Positions 1-8,933 of a stretch of 64,000 bases of DNA are shown here, piece after piece. Made by a program: the position numbers and the translations under genes. The first letter of the stretch is position 1. The number at the start of each line of letters is the position of its first letter. The stretch lies in the NCBI GenBank assembly GCA_041890495.1, contig CP169086.1, forward strand, positions 2,046,001 through 2,110,000. Direction: 5' to 3'. The notes beneath the pieces were generated by a model. That model ran no database searches. It was not told where the DNA came from and saw only the letters and a list, made by a program, of their open reading frames with translations. The stretch comes from Escherichia boydii (GTDB taxonomy: Bacteria > Pseudomonadota > Gammaproteobacteria > Enterobacterales > Enterobacteriaceae).

Positions 1-431
1 GCGAAAATCCGGGATCAAAACTGATCTTCACGGGAGGCGTAGCAAAAACCAATACGGTGAGTACAGCGGAAGTAGGTGCCAGAGTTGCGCAATCGCTGGG
101 CGTGCCGCGCGAGCAAATTATCACCCTGGATTTGCCAAAAGATACCGAAGAAGAAGCTGCAGCAGTGAAACAGGCGATTGGTGACGCCCCTTTCCTGCTG
201 GTGACCTCCGCATCACATCTGCCGCGGGCGATGATCTTTTTTCAGCAGGAAGGGTTAAATCCGCTACCAGCCCCGGCGAATCAGTTGGCCATCGACTCGC
301 CGCTTAACCCGTGGGAACGGGCAATCCCTTCTCCGGTCTGGTTGATGCATAGCGATCGTGTTGGCTATGAAACGCTTGGCCGTATCTGGCAGTGGCTAAA
401 AGGTTCGTCAGGCGAGCCACGGCAAGAGTGA
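1..431 (+). CDS. elyC: Envelope biogenesis factor ElyC, C-terminal part (5' end outside window)
   Basis: The reading frame is open from the window edge (codons in phase from base 3) to a stop at 431, giving about 142 C-terminal residues of the roughly 259-residue ElyC (YcbC). ElyC is an inner-membrane protein with a DUF218 domain; in E. coli it supports peptidoglycan assembly at low temperature, apparently through lipid-carrier metabolism. Only the DUF218 portion is seen, with TGGVAKTN near the start and the TSASHLPRA segment in the middle; the membrane segments lie upstream. The sequence matches the E. coli protein as I recall it up to the terminal PRQE. The gene converges on ycbJ and their 3' ends overlap by about 24 bases, as in K-12. 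Confidence 0.93.
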   Translation, partial: ENPGSKLIFTGGVAKTNTVSTAEVGARVAQSLGVPREQIITLDLPKDTEEEAAAVKQAIGDAPFLLVTSASHLPRAMIFFQQEGLNPLPAPANQLAIDSPLNPWERAIPSPVWLMHSDRVGYETLGRIWQWLKGSSGEPRQE

Positions 432-1331
432 TTTTGATGCCAGATCGAAGTTTGCGCCGACTAAATCGTCCGGTATTAACCAGTTGCGCAACTTCATCCC
501 ATAACACATACAACCAACGCCGCCAGATGAACGACTCCGCCACTGGCGCGCGTTGCAGGTAACTCCAGAGCAAATCTTCCGCCAGAGAATTATCCATTAG
601 TCGGAACAGTTCGTATTCTCGCGGTGCCCAAAGCATTAGTCCCGGCCCGACCATCGCCAGTAACTGATCGCTGCGCGAATCTTTCAACATGCTGCGTAAA
701 CAGAAGTTACCGTGAATCAGCACACAATTGTCGTTAAAGCCTTCAAATAATGCCGGGAGACATTAGCGAGTGCGAAACAGGATCCGCTTATCCTGCATCG
801 TCAGACGGTGTTATTGAACTGATTGAGCGTGGTCCATAGCACTTCAACATGTTGCCGGTACCATGAGGGCCAGAAATTTCCTGAGTATTGTCGACCGCGC
901 CGACGCAACCGCGACTGTCCTGACGGTGCCAGGCCAGTAAGGCTTCAACGATTTGGTCTTTGAGTTGTTCCCAGCGTTCTGGTGTTCGGGCTGGTGCCTC
1001 CACCGAAACACCACGCATCCGCTCCAGTCGCAGGACATCGGGGCCGGGGTGTTCTCATGCGTCATCACACATAAATTAGTCGCATACGGACAGTCCCACT
1101 TCTTGCCAGCATGGTGGTTTTCCATGCCAGTTGTCGGGCTTTTCCGGGCGTACTAAAGCTTCTTGCCATTAACGGCATTGGGTTTCCCTGGCTGTCATAC
1201 AAAGCCCACAACGCCGTATCCGCTTTTTCATTGACGCACTCAATACGACTGAGTTTTTCGCCCAGTAAAAGGCTTAATTCGGCACGCAGTGTTCCATTCA
1301 GATTACCCTCATAAAATGCTACTGCTTTCAT
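408..1331 (-). pseudogene. ycbJ: YcbJ, broken by several frameshifts
   Basis: Reading down from ATG at 1331 the frame gives the start of E. coli YcbJ (LGEKLSRIEC, then LARSGTVRM) and is lost near 1075. The remaining pieces appear in other frames: RGVSVEAPARTPERW near 1018-975, LIHGNFCLRSMLKDSR near 720, and the C-terminus ending at TGA 408-410 after a last shift near 456. At least five indels are needed to restore about 297 residues. YcbJ is uncharacterised; its fold is predicted to resemble aminoglycoside-phosphotransferase-type kinases. There is no insertion or large deletion, only scattered single-base changes, and the neighbouring kdsB end carries the same kind of error. Poor base calling is more likely than true decay, but no full-length product can be read from this sequence. 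Confidence 0.88.
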
Positions 1332-1409
1332 AATGAGCGCCAATATAAAAGATGTCACCTGAATGAGATCAATTGTTGAAAAGAAAAAATTGAGGAAAAT
1401 CGTAACGGT

Positions 1410-1443
1410 ACGACACTCCTCCCAAAATTGGCTGAAGTGTCGT
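1410..1443. repeat. Inverted repeat downstream of kdsB
   Basis: ACGACACT at 1410-1417 pairs perfectly with AGTGTCGT at 1436-1443 across an 18-base loop. It lies between the kdsB stop and the ycbJ start. There is no clear T-run after it on the kdsB strand, so it is a possible RNA hairpin rather than a firm terminator. Confidence 0.4.
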
Positions 1444-1452
1444 GAAGTGAAA

Positions 1453-2197
1453 TTAGCGCATTTCAGCGCGAACGCGCTCAAGATCTTCAGGGGTATCCAC
1501 ACCTGTGCCAGAACTTCCTGAGCAACAGCAACATGGATTTTTCGCCGTACCACAGAACACGAAGCTGCTCTAACATTTCGATGTGTTCTAACGGACTTGG
1601 CGCCCAGGTAACATACCGACGAATAAAACCGGCCCGATAGCCGTAGATCCCAATATGACGCAGGAAAGTATCACCAATAGTCTCTTTAGAGAGCGCAAAG
1701 CGATCGCGATCCCACGGGATCGTGGCGCGTGAGAAATAGAGCGCATAGCCTTCAGCATCCATGACTACCTTCACCGCATTCGGATTGAATGCCTCTTCAG
1801 CGTGGTGAATGGGCACCGCGAGCGTCGCCATACCGACCTGACGCTGCGCCAGGTTTTCTGCTACCTGACGGATAATCACCGCCGGGATCATCGGCTCGTC
1901 GCCCTGCACGTTAACAATGACCGTATCATCACTGAAACCACATTTCTCAACCACTTCAGCCAGACGCTCGGTGCCGGACTGGTGATCGGCGCGGGTCATG
2001 CACACCTCACCGCCTGCCGCCTCAACCGCACGGGCGACGTCAGGATGATCGGTAGCAACAATCACGCGATCGGCGCCGGATTCACGCGCACGCTCGAGGA
2101 CATGCACGATCATCGGCTTGCCGTTGATATCCACCAGCGGTTTACCCGGCAGACGCGTTGAGGCATAACGCGCAGGAATAATGACAACAAAACTCAT
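1453..2197 (-). pseudogene. kdsB: CMP-KDO synthetase KdsB with two single-base deletions near the 3' end
   Basis: KdsB activates KDO with CTP to CMP-KDO for the lipopolysaccharide inner core, in the cytoplasm. The N-terminal nucleotidyltransferase signature IIPARYASTRLPGKPL and the VNVQGDEPMIP motif are intact. From ATG 2197 to the conserved final codons and TAA at 1453-1455 there are 745 bases, two fewer than the 747 expected for 248 residues. The frame is lost at the T5 run 1538-1542, where a lysine codon is short by one base, and another base is missing near 1511, where the E. coli gene has CCTGG. As written the frame runs on to 1487 and gives 236 residues with a wrong tail. The body is diverged from E. 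coli (for example DRFALSKETIGD), while the last 40 codons are E. coli-like. KdsB is essential, so the deletions are probably sequence errors. The start overlaps the ycaR stop (ATGA). Confidence 0.9.
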
Positions 2198-2376
2198 GGT
2201 TTGCTCTCTTCTGCCACCAGGGAACGAGCTTCATTTTCCAGCAATACCGGAATGCCGTCACGCAGCGGGAAAGCAAGGCTGTCCAGCTTGCAAATCAGCT
2301 CCTGTTTGTCCTGGCTGTAGTAGAGTTTGCCGTTGCATACCGGGCAGGCAATAATTTCAAGTAAACGGTGATCCAT
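2194..2376 (-). CDS. ycaR: Trm112-like small protein YcaR (UPF0434)
   Basis: A 60-residue protein of the UPF0434/Trm112-like family, of unknown function. It has the family's opening LLEIIACPVC, with the CPVC pair suited to metal binding, a further cysteine in LICKLD, and the conserved LAFPLRDGIPVLLE core. The start at 2376 gives the family length; an in-frame upstream ATG at 2412 would add 12 unconserved residues. It sits directly upstream of kdsB with an ATGA overlap, so the two are translationally coupled as in other enterobacteria. Residues such as YYSQDKQ and ARSLVAEE differ from the E. coli protein as I recall it, placing the gene in a non-E. coli block. Confidence 0.9.
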   Translation of the reverse strand: MDHRLLEIIACPVCNGKLYYSQDKQELICKLDSLAFPLRDGIPVLLENEARSLVAEESKP

Positions 2377-2421
2377 AGTTCCTCCGTATGGGTAATCGCT
2401 AAAGCTTAACACATTCCCTTT

Positions 2422-3651
2422 TCAGGGAGTGCCTGTTTCCCAGCCACTTCGACAGGATGTAAACAGTCCGTCGGGTACCCGGCCCAGCGTCACGTCGCGG
2501 GCACCCTGCCAGCGCGCGAATTCGCTGATGGCGAACGTTAACCCTTTTTCCAGGCTTGCCGTCAACCTGACGCCCTCTTCCAGATAAAGCGCAATGATTT
2601 CAAGCGTGCCGGTCTTGCGGTGCATTTTAGCGTCCATGCGCCCGACCAGCTGTCCCTTATGCAGCAGCGGGAGAACAAAGTAGCCATACTGGCGCTTTGG
2701 GGCCGGGGTATAACATTCCAGCCGGTAGCTAAAATCGAACAGCTGCTCAGCGCGTTTTCTGTCCCAGACGACCGGGTCGAAAGGCGACAGCACCGCACTG
2801 TGGGTTGCCTGAAGTTTCCCCTCCAGGGCCTGAGGCAGTAGCGGGAGGAGATCCGCATGCAGCCACATTTCGCCCAGCGTTTCCACCGTGACGGGGATGA
2901 CTCGCTGTTCGCGTTTCCATATGTCCAGAAGCGATTTCAGCGCGGGCTGGCGAAGGCGATAATAATCTGCCAGCCACTGCGTGCGGAAAATCCCCAGGCT
3001 GCGGGCGCTATTTTCGAGCATGATGGCCTCGGCCGCCTCCTGGGTAAGCAGGTCACGCTCGTCGTCCCAGTGCGGCATCACGCGATGCGTCAGGTCGTAG
3101 ACGCGCTGAAAATTACGCCGCTCAATCACCATGACTTTTCCAGAGGTGAACAGCCCTTCGAGATGACGTTTGTGCGGCTTCCACTCCCACCAGCCGCTTG
3201 TACCCTTGCGCGGGTGTTCAAAATCGGCGGAGCGGACGGGGCCATTATCCTGAATATGCGCGATGAGCTGTTCAATTTCGGCCGCATGTTCCAGCATCCA
3301 CGCCTGTCGGTATTTCCAGCCCATCTTTTCCGGGGCAAGCATACGGTGACGCACCAGGGCAAAATCGCTGCGGGGCAGGAAGCAGGCTTCGTGCGCCCAG
3401 TACTCCATTAATTCGCCCTTGCTGAGCGCCTCATCCAGCCACTGTGAAGGATAATTCCCCAGGCGGCTAAACAGCACCAGGTAGGGGCTACGGGCCACAA
3501 TATTAATGGTGTCGATTTGAAGCAGCGACATGCGCTGGACGGTAGAAAGGATATCGGCAGGCTGCGCGCGGCGGCGGGGCTTTTTGAGTAGCCCCTGCGC
3601 GGCAAGGTGGAGATTACGTGCGGCTGAAAGCGAGAGTTGCGGTAAAGACAT
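2422..3651 (-). CDS. ycaQ: DNA interstrand-crosslink glycosylase YcaQ (HTH_42 family)
   Basis: A 409-residue member of the HTH_42/AlkX family. E. coli YcaQ is a DNA glycosylase that unhooks alkylated bases from interstrand crosslinks. The catalytic Q-x-D motif is present as LLQIDTINIV about 50 residues in, followed by the conserved YWAHEAC and SADFEHPRKG segments and, near the C-terminus, AVLSPFDPVVWDRKRAEQLF. The start at 3651 fits the family; an in-frame ATG at 3678 would add nine residues. Many substitutions against the E. coli protein are visible (QPADILSTVQ, WKREQRVIPVTVETLGEMW), so this is the diverged enterobacterial version. It lies 44 bases after lpxK on the same strand. Confidence 0.93.
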   Translation of the reverse strand: MSLPQLSLSAARNLHLAAQGLLKKPRRRAQPADILSTVQRMSLLQIDTINIVARSPYLVLFSRLGNYPSQWLDEALSKGELMEYWAHEACFLPRSDFALVRHRMLAPEKMGWKYRQAWMLEHAAEIEQLIAHIQDNGPVRSADFEHPRKGTSGWWEWKPHKRHLEGLFTSGKVMVIERRNFQRVYDLTHRVMPHWDDERDLLTQEAAEAIMLENSARSLGIFRTQWLADYYRLRQPALKSLLDIWKREQRVIPVTVETLGEMWLHADLLPLLPQALEGKLQATHSAVLSPFDPVVWDRKRAEQLFDFSYRLECYTPAPKRQYGYFVLPLLHKGQLVGRMDAKMHRKTGTLEIIALYLEEGVRLTASLEKGLTFAISEFARWQGARDVTLGRVPDGLFTSCRSGWETGTP

Positions 3652-3695
3652 GCGTTTTCCTGTCCGTCGAAGCGCCACCAGAACCGCGTAAGCCT

Positions 3696-4673
3696 TTACT
3701 GCACCAACGCAATGAGTTCCTGGAGCAAGTGTTCCGGCTGCTCGCCGCTGAGTTCAGCGTCAACCGGCAGATACCACCAGTTATCTTTCGCAAAGGCACG
3801 GCATTTCACCGCATCTTTTTCGGTCATAATCAGCGACTGTCCGGGTACGGTCAGGGCGTCTACCTCCCCTTCGACCAGCGCCTGGTGGTCGGCCAGCGGA
3901 ACCCGTTTTTCCAGCCGGGCACCACACTGTTCCAGCGTCGCGAAGAAGCGCGGGGGATGACCAATGCCCGCCATCGCCACCAGTGAAGGCAGCTCAGCAA
4001 CCGCCCGGCGTTCCCCCGTCGCCAGGTTGACTGCCAGACCCGGCTGCAGGCACATCGGGATTTCACCCGCATTTGCTTCACCGCCGTTCACAATCACCGC
4101 ATCAACGGACTTAAGACGCGAAGCTCGTTCGCGCATGGGTCCGGCCGGCAGCCACCAGCCGTTACCGAAACGGCGAACCCCGTCGATGACCACAATCTCT
4201 TTATCACGCGCCAGGGCGTAATGCTGCAGGCCATCGTCAGTGATAATGATTTGTACCGCCTGTTCGGCAAGCAGTGCCTGAACGGCGTCGCTGCGCACCG
4301 GAGAGACCGCAACCGGCGCGCCGGTACGCTGGAAAATCAATACCGGCTCATCACCCGCTTCGGCACTCGTGGTTTCCGCCGTCAGCAACAGCGGATAACG
4401 CGCCGCCTTACCACCATATCCCCGCGATACGACCCCCACGCGAATACCGCGCTGTTGCAACTGTTCCACCAGCCAGACAACGACCGGGGTTTTTCCGTTG
4501 CCGCCTGCGGTGAGATTACCAACCACGACAACCGGTACGGGGGCACGCCAGGCGCGCTTCAGTTTTAGTTTATAGCAAAGACGGATCGCGCCACTCACCA
4601 GGCCATACAACCAGGAGAGTGGCAGCAATAGCCGCCACAAAGGGGATTCACCAGACCAGATTTTTTCGATCAT
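3696..4673 (-). CDS. lpxK: Lipid A 4'-kinase LpxK, apparent two-species chimera
   Basis: LpxK phosphorylates the 4' position of the tetraacyldisaccharide precursor to make lipid IVA, at the cytoplasmic face of the inner membrane. The 325-residue protein has an N-terminal membrane-anchoring helix (about residues 15-35) and the P-loop NLTAGGNGKTP at 53-63. The first 90 residues match E. coli LpxK as I recall it, but after SRGYGGKA the sequence changes abruptly to a diverged form (ARYPLLLTAETTSAEAG). This puts a mosaic switch at about 4403. The protein ends in LIALVQ, slightly shorter than the 328-residue E. coli enzyme. The start overlaps the msbA stop (ATGA), so the flippase and kinase form one operon. 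Confidence 0.94.
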   Translation of the reverse strand: MIEKIWSGESPLWRLLLPLSWLYGLVSGAIRLCYKLKLKRAWRAPVPVVVVGNLTAGGNGKTPVVVWLVEQLQQRGIRVGVVSRGYGGKAARYPLLLTAETTSAEAGDEPVLIFQRTGAPVAVSPVRSDAVQALLAEQAVQIIITDDGLQHYALARDKEIVVIDGVRRFGNGWWLPAGPMRERASRLKSVDAVIVNGGEANAGEIPMCLQPGLAVNLATGERRAVAELPSLVAMAGIGHPPRFFATLEQCGARLEKRVPLADHQALVEGEVDALTVPGQSLIMTEKDAVKCRAFAKDNWWYLPVDAELSGEQPEHLLQELIALVQ

Positions 4674-6418
4674 TGGCCAAACTGCATTTTGTGAAGTTGC
4701 GCGTAAACGCCGCGGTGCTCAAGCAAATCGTTATGCGTACCGCGTTCCACAATGACACCATCCTCGACGACCACGATTTCGTCTGCCTTTTCAATGGTAG
4801 ACAAGCGGTGGGCAATCACCAGAGAGGTACGGTTTTTCTGCAACTCATCCAGTGCCGCCTGAATCGCACGTTCGGATTCGGTATCCAGAGCCGAGGTAGC
4901 TTCGTCCAGAATCAGAATCGGGCTATCACGCAACAAGGCTCGAGCGATAGCAATACGCTGACGCTGACCGCCAGAGAGCAGCACGCCGTTTTCACCAATC
5001 ACTGTATCGAGACCGTTATCCATCTTATTGATGAAGTCCATGGCGTAGGCCATACGCGCCGCTTCTTCAATTTGCTCACGGCTGTACTGTTCAGTCCGTG
5101 CGTAAGCAATGTTGTTAGCAACCGTATCGTTAAACAGATGGACATTCTGCGACACCAGAGCAACCTGGTTACGTAACGACGCCAGGGTATACTCGCGCAG
5201 ATCGTGACCATCCATCAGGATTTCGCCTTCATCAATATCGTAAAAACGCGTGATCAGGCTGGCGATGGTTGATTTACCCGAACCAGAGCGTCCAACCAGA
5301 GCAACCGTCTTCCCTGCCGGAATTTTCAGGTTGATGTTACGCAATGCAGGTACGTCACGTCCCGGATAAGTAAAGGTGACATTGCGGAATTCCACGTCGC
5401 CAGTCGCACGCTCGATCACGCGCTTACCTTCATCTTTCTCCTGCTCACTGTCCAGAATGGTAAACAGCGTCTGACAAGCCGCCATACCGCGCTGGAACTG
5501 GGCGTTAACGTTGGTCAGCGATTTCAGCGGACGCATCAGTGCAATCATTGAAGAGAAAACAACGGTAATCGTACCGGCAGTCAGGCTATCCATGACACTT
5601 GGGAAGCTCGCCGCATACAGAACAAACGCCAGCGCCAAAGAGGCGATCAGCTGAATGATCGGATCAGAGATGGAAGAGGCTGAAACCATTTTCATCCCCT
5701 GAAGACGCATTCGGTTGCTGACTTTATCAAAGCGTTTCGTTTCCACTTCCTGACCACCGAAAATCAATACTTCTTTGTGGCCCTTCAGCATTTGTTCTGC
5801 GCTGGTGGTCACCTGCCCCATGGTGTTCTGCATGTTTTTACTGATGTTGCGAAAACGCTTCGATACAACGCGAATCGCAATCGAAACAATCGGTGCCAGC
5901 ACAATCAAAATGATCGACAGTTGCCAACTGTAATAGAACATCATGATGAACAGGCCGATGATCGACGCACCTTCACGCACAACAGTAATCAGTGCGCCGG
6001 AAGAAGAAGAAGCAACCTGTTCGGAATCGTAGGTAATACGTGACAACAGCGTACCCGTTGACTGTTTGTCAAAGAATGAAACTGGCATTCCCATCATGTG
6101 ACCAAACAGGCGGCGACGCATGGTCATTACCACCTTTCCTGATACCCAGGAGATACAGTAGCTGGAGACATAGCTGGTGATACCACGTAAAATCATCAGC
6201 CCGATCACCACCAGCGGCATCCACACCAGCACGGAGCGATCTGTTTTACCAAAGCCATCATCAAGAAGTGGCTTAAGGAGCGATAACATGAAGGTATCGC
6301 TGGCTGCGTTGAGGATTAACGCTACGCCCGCCACGATCAGACCCGCTTTGAAAGGCGCAATGGTTGGCCACAGTCGGCGGAATGTCTGCCACGTAGAGAG
6401 ATCTTTGTCGTTATGCAT
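4670..6418 (-). CDS. msbA: Lipid A ABC flippase MsbA
   Basis: MsbA is a homodimeric ABC exporter that flips core-lipid A across the inner membrane using ATP. At 582 residues it has the usual length. Six transmembrane helices occupy roughly residues 20-310. The nucleotide-binding domain has Walker A GRSGSGKS (about 376-383), the Q-loop in LVSQNVHLF, signature LSGGQRQR, Walker B ILILDEATSALD and the switch histidine in VIAHRLST. The protein appears identical to E. coli MsbA, in contrast to the diverged comEC upstream and the lpxK 3' part downstream. It is essential and cotranscribed with lpxK. Confidence 0.97.
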   Translation of the reverse strand: MHNDKDLSTWQTFRRLWPTIAPFKAGLIVAGVALILNAASDTFMLSLLKPLLDDGFGKTDRSVLVWMPLVVIGLMILRGITSYVSSYCISWVSGKVVMTMRRRLFGHMMGMPVSFFDKQSTGTLLSRITYDSEQVASSSSGALITVVREGASIIGLFIMMFYYSWQLSIILIVLAPIVSIAIRVVSKRFRNISKNMQNTMGQVTTSAEQMLKGHKEVLIFGGQEVETKRFDKVSNRMRLQGMKMVSASSISDPIIQLIASLALAFVLYAASFPSVMDSLTAGTITVVFSSMIALMRPLKSLTNVNAQFQRGMAACQTLFTILDSEQEKDEGKRVIERATGDVEFRNVTFTYPGRDVPALRNINLKIPAGKTVALVGRSGSGKSTIASLITRFYDIDEGEILMDGHDLREYTLASLRNQVALVSQNVHLFNDTVANNIAYARTEQYSREQIEEAARMAYAMDFINKMDNGLDTVIGENGVLLSGGQRQRIAIARALLRDSPILILDEATSALDTESERAIQAALDELQKNRTSLVIAHRLSTIEKADEIVVVEDGVIVERGTHNDLLEHRGVYAQLHKMQFGQ

Positions 6419-6454
6419 TCAAAAAACCAGCATTTGTTGAAATAGCCGCATATT

Positions 6455-8719
6455 CTACCCGTTATCCACTGGCACGCCAAACCACTGATGATACCAACGA
6501 GGTAAAATTTGCTCGCGCAAGCGCCGGATTTGCCAGTGATGTTGCGAGAATGTCACCGATATTTGTCCAGAATGAGGAGTATCGTGCCAGATATACCCCT
6601 CTTTTCGATAACGTCGGACAACTTTTGCCGACGGGAATCGCCATGCGTTATAGCGGGCCGCTGAATCCAGGGCGATCTGACCTTCCACCCGCTGTACCAG
6701 CGGCAATGAAGACGAAGTATTACTGCCATGATGGGGCACCTGTATGAGCGTGGACGTCAGATAACGCCAGTAATGGCTAAGCATAGCCTGTTCCGCTTGC
6801 GCTTCAACGTCTCCTGTTAGCAGAACACTCTGCTCACCGTCGTCCACCTTTACCACGCAGGAATGGTTATTTCCCTGAGCCGGGTAATTTTCGGGGGGCC
6901 AGTGGGCGGTGAAGGTGAGTCCCTGCCATTTCCATCTCTGCCCGCGAAAACAGGGCAGATGTTCCGCCTGGCGCAATGGGCTTCTTACCCACACTTCCGG
7001 CCACGCTTTTTGCAACGATGCGAGCCCTCCCGCATGGTCGAGGTGCTCATGACTGAGAATAACGCCTTCAGGCCTCAGGTGATGCCAGCGAAGCCACGGG
7101 ATAATTAACCGCTGCGCGCTATCCCCGCCCGGCCAGGCGAGCCCGGTATCATAGAGAATGGCCTTCCCGTGCCGTTCAATGACCATCGCCAGCCCCTGCC
7201 CCACGTCCAGCATATGCAGCGCCCAGCTCTCGCTTTTTGCCGTTCGCCAGAGAGGAAATGCCAGTAAGACACTTCCTGCAAGACAAACGGCTGGAACGGT
7301 TTTCCAGGCGCGAAAACGCCAAGCAATGATGCTCAACCACGGCAGCAATGTCATGTATTGCCAGCGTTGGTCGACATTTTGCCAGCCGTCAGGCTGGCGC
7401 ATGAGGAGCCAGAAAAGCCCCGCAAGTGACTTATTGGCTGCGAACCAGACGACGCTTTCCGGTGCCGCCAACGGCAGGAGATGAAGCAGCATGCCGAACA
7501 GGATCAGCGGCACGGAGACAAACGTCACCAGGGGAACGGCAAAGAGATTCGCGACCAGGGAAGAGATGCTGAAGCCATGGAAAACCAGGACCTGTACCGG
7601 CATCAGCAGCATCAACATACCCACCTGCAGATAGATCAGGTTCAGCAGCGGCCGTATACGTCGTGCCCTTTGCCAGTCAGGAAGAGGCAGCCACTGGAAC
7701 CAAAAAATCAGCGCGGCGACCGCAAATGCAGACAAGAGCAGACTCTGCGAGAGTATGGCTAAGGGGTCGCTTATCAGGATCGCCGCGATACAGCAGACCC
7801 ACACCTGCCAGGGAGACCATTGCCGGGCAGCGATCCGCAATAATGCAAGCACAGCAAGCGCAATGACCGTTCGCAGCGCAGGTGGTTGCAGACCGGTCAG
7901 CCAGGCGTAGAAAGCGGCAAAGCACAATCCGGCCAGGAGAGGCATCTGCCATTGGACCCGGTGGCTGGGTAATAAAAACTGGATCCCACGAGCGAGTAAC
8001 CAGACGAGGGATGCCGCCAGCGCGATATGCAGACCCGAAATCGCCATCAAATGCAGCGTCCCGGTTTCACGCATCAGGTCTTTTATTTCCTGGGGCACAT
8101 CCAGACGTTCACCCATTCCCAGTCCGAGGATAACCGCCCCCCATCGGTAAGCAGAAAGGCGGTTTTGCAGTGACATGAGATATTGCGCTCGCAGGCTGCA
8201 GTGCCCATCAACGAGTTCCGCACGGGTGAAACGCCCGCTCAGCGTTTGATGGCGGGCAAAAGCGCTGCGCTGAGAATCATAACCGCCGTCGTTCAGTTCG
8301 CCATGGGCAGGCCTGAGCCTGAGCGTCATGGTCCAGCGCTGACCGGCACACGCTTTCTGTGGCAGATAATTGCCATACAGCATGACGCCGGTAGTAGCCC
8401 ACCAGCGCTTGCCATCAACGCTGAGAATGTTTGCCTGATGCTGCGTTGCGCCATCTGTGGCGGTAATCGCTACCTCAGCCTGCACAGCCCCCGTGGTTAA
8501 ATGCTGCATCGGCCAGACGCTCTCCTTCGCAGCCAGAATACCCCACACGCAAAGTAACAGCGTGATACCCGCATACTTCAGTCGTTCGTTTCGCCGTGCG
8601 GCCAGCACGACCCCGCCAGCAATCATTATCCACACGGCATGACGTGATGGCAGTTCAGGTAACCAAAGTAACGGGGCTATTGCCAGAATGACGCAGACGC
8701 TAAGAGCGGGAATTCCCAT
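6455..8719 (-). CDS. comEC: ComEC/Rec2-family DNA-uptake channel protein (YcaI)
   Basis: A 754-residue integral membrane protein. In naturally competent bacteria ComEC carries single-stranded DNA across the inner membrane. Several N-terminal hydrophobic helices are followed by an OB-like periplasmic region, the Competence domain with LMAISGLHIA and the LTGLQPPALRT loop, and a C-terminal metallo-beta-lactamase-like domain with LSHEHLDHAGG, VLLTGDVE and VPHHGSNTSSS. The body is strongly diverged from E. coli YcaI, yet the last 20 or so residues (LREQILPRWYHQWFGVP) are E. coli-identical, so the mosaic switch lies at about 6520. It is intact and 36 bases upstream of msbA on the same strand. Natural uptake is not established for these bacteria. 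Confidence 0.92.
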   Translation of the reverse strand: MGIPALSVCVILAIAPLLWLPELPSRHAVWIMIAGGVVLAARRNERLKYAGITLLLCVWGILAAKESVWPMQHLTTGAVQAEVAITATDGATQHQANILSVDGKRWWATTGVMLYGNYLPQKACAGQRWTMTLRLRPAHGELNDGGYDSQRSAFARHQTLSGRFTRAELVDGHCSLRAQYLMSLQNRLSAYRWGAVILGLGMGERLDVPQEIKDLMRETGTLHLMAISGLHIALAASLVWLLARGIQFLLPSHRVQWQMPLLAGLCFAAFYAWLTGLQPPALRTVIALAVLALLRIAARQWSPWQVWVCCIAAILISDPLAILSQSLLLSAFAVAALIFWFQWLPLPDWQRARRIRPLLNLIYLQVGMLMLLMPVQVLVFHGFSISSLVANLFAVPLVTFVSVPLILFGMLLHLLPLAAPESVVWFAANKSLAGLFWLLMRQPDGWQNVDQRWQYMTLLPWLSIIAWRFRAWKTVPAVCLAGSVLLAFPLWRTAKSESWALHMLDVGQGLAMVIERHGKAILYDTGLAWPGGDSAQRLIIPWLRWHHLRPEGVILSHEHLDHAGGLASLQKAWPEVWVRSPLRQAEHLPCFRGQRWKWQGLTFTAHWPPENYPAQGNNHSCVVKVDDGEQSVLLTGDVEAQAEQAMLSHYWRYLTSTLIQVPHHGSNTSSSLPLVQRVEGQIALDSAARYNAWRFPSAKVVRRYRKEGYIWHDTPHSGQISVTFSQHHWQIRRLREQILPRWYHQWFGVPVDNG

Positions 8720-8876
8720 TGCTACCTCCCTGTTTCAGGAGGGCAGTATGTAAGCGGACAGAGCGAGTTGTCAGGTGAGAAGCATGCGTTTTACGGCACG
8801 CGCTGTGCTGTTTTTATTGTTTTGCAGAAAATGAAACGAAAAATGCGGGACACCTTCAGAATGAAAGCGACAAAGA

Positions 8877-8901
8877 CAAAAAAAGCACCCGCAGGTGCTT
8901 T
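8877..8901 (-). terminator. Rho-independent terminator of ihfB
   Basis: On the minus strand AAGCACC-TGC-GGGTGCTT is followed by a T-tract (A-run at 8878-8882 as given). It sits about 30 bases after the ihfB stop. Confidence 0.85.
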
Positions 8902-8933
8902 CTTTCGAACCCAGTTTAACCGGCTGGCTAAAC

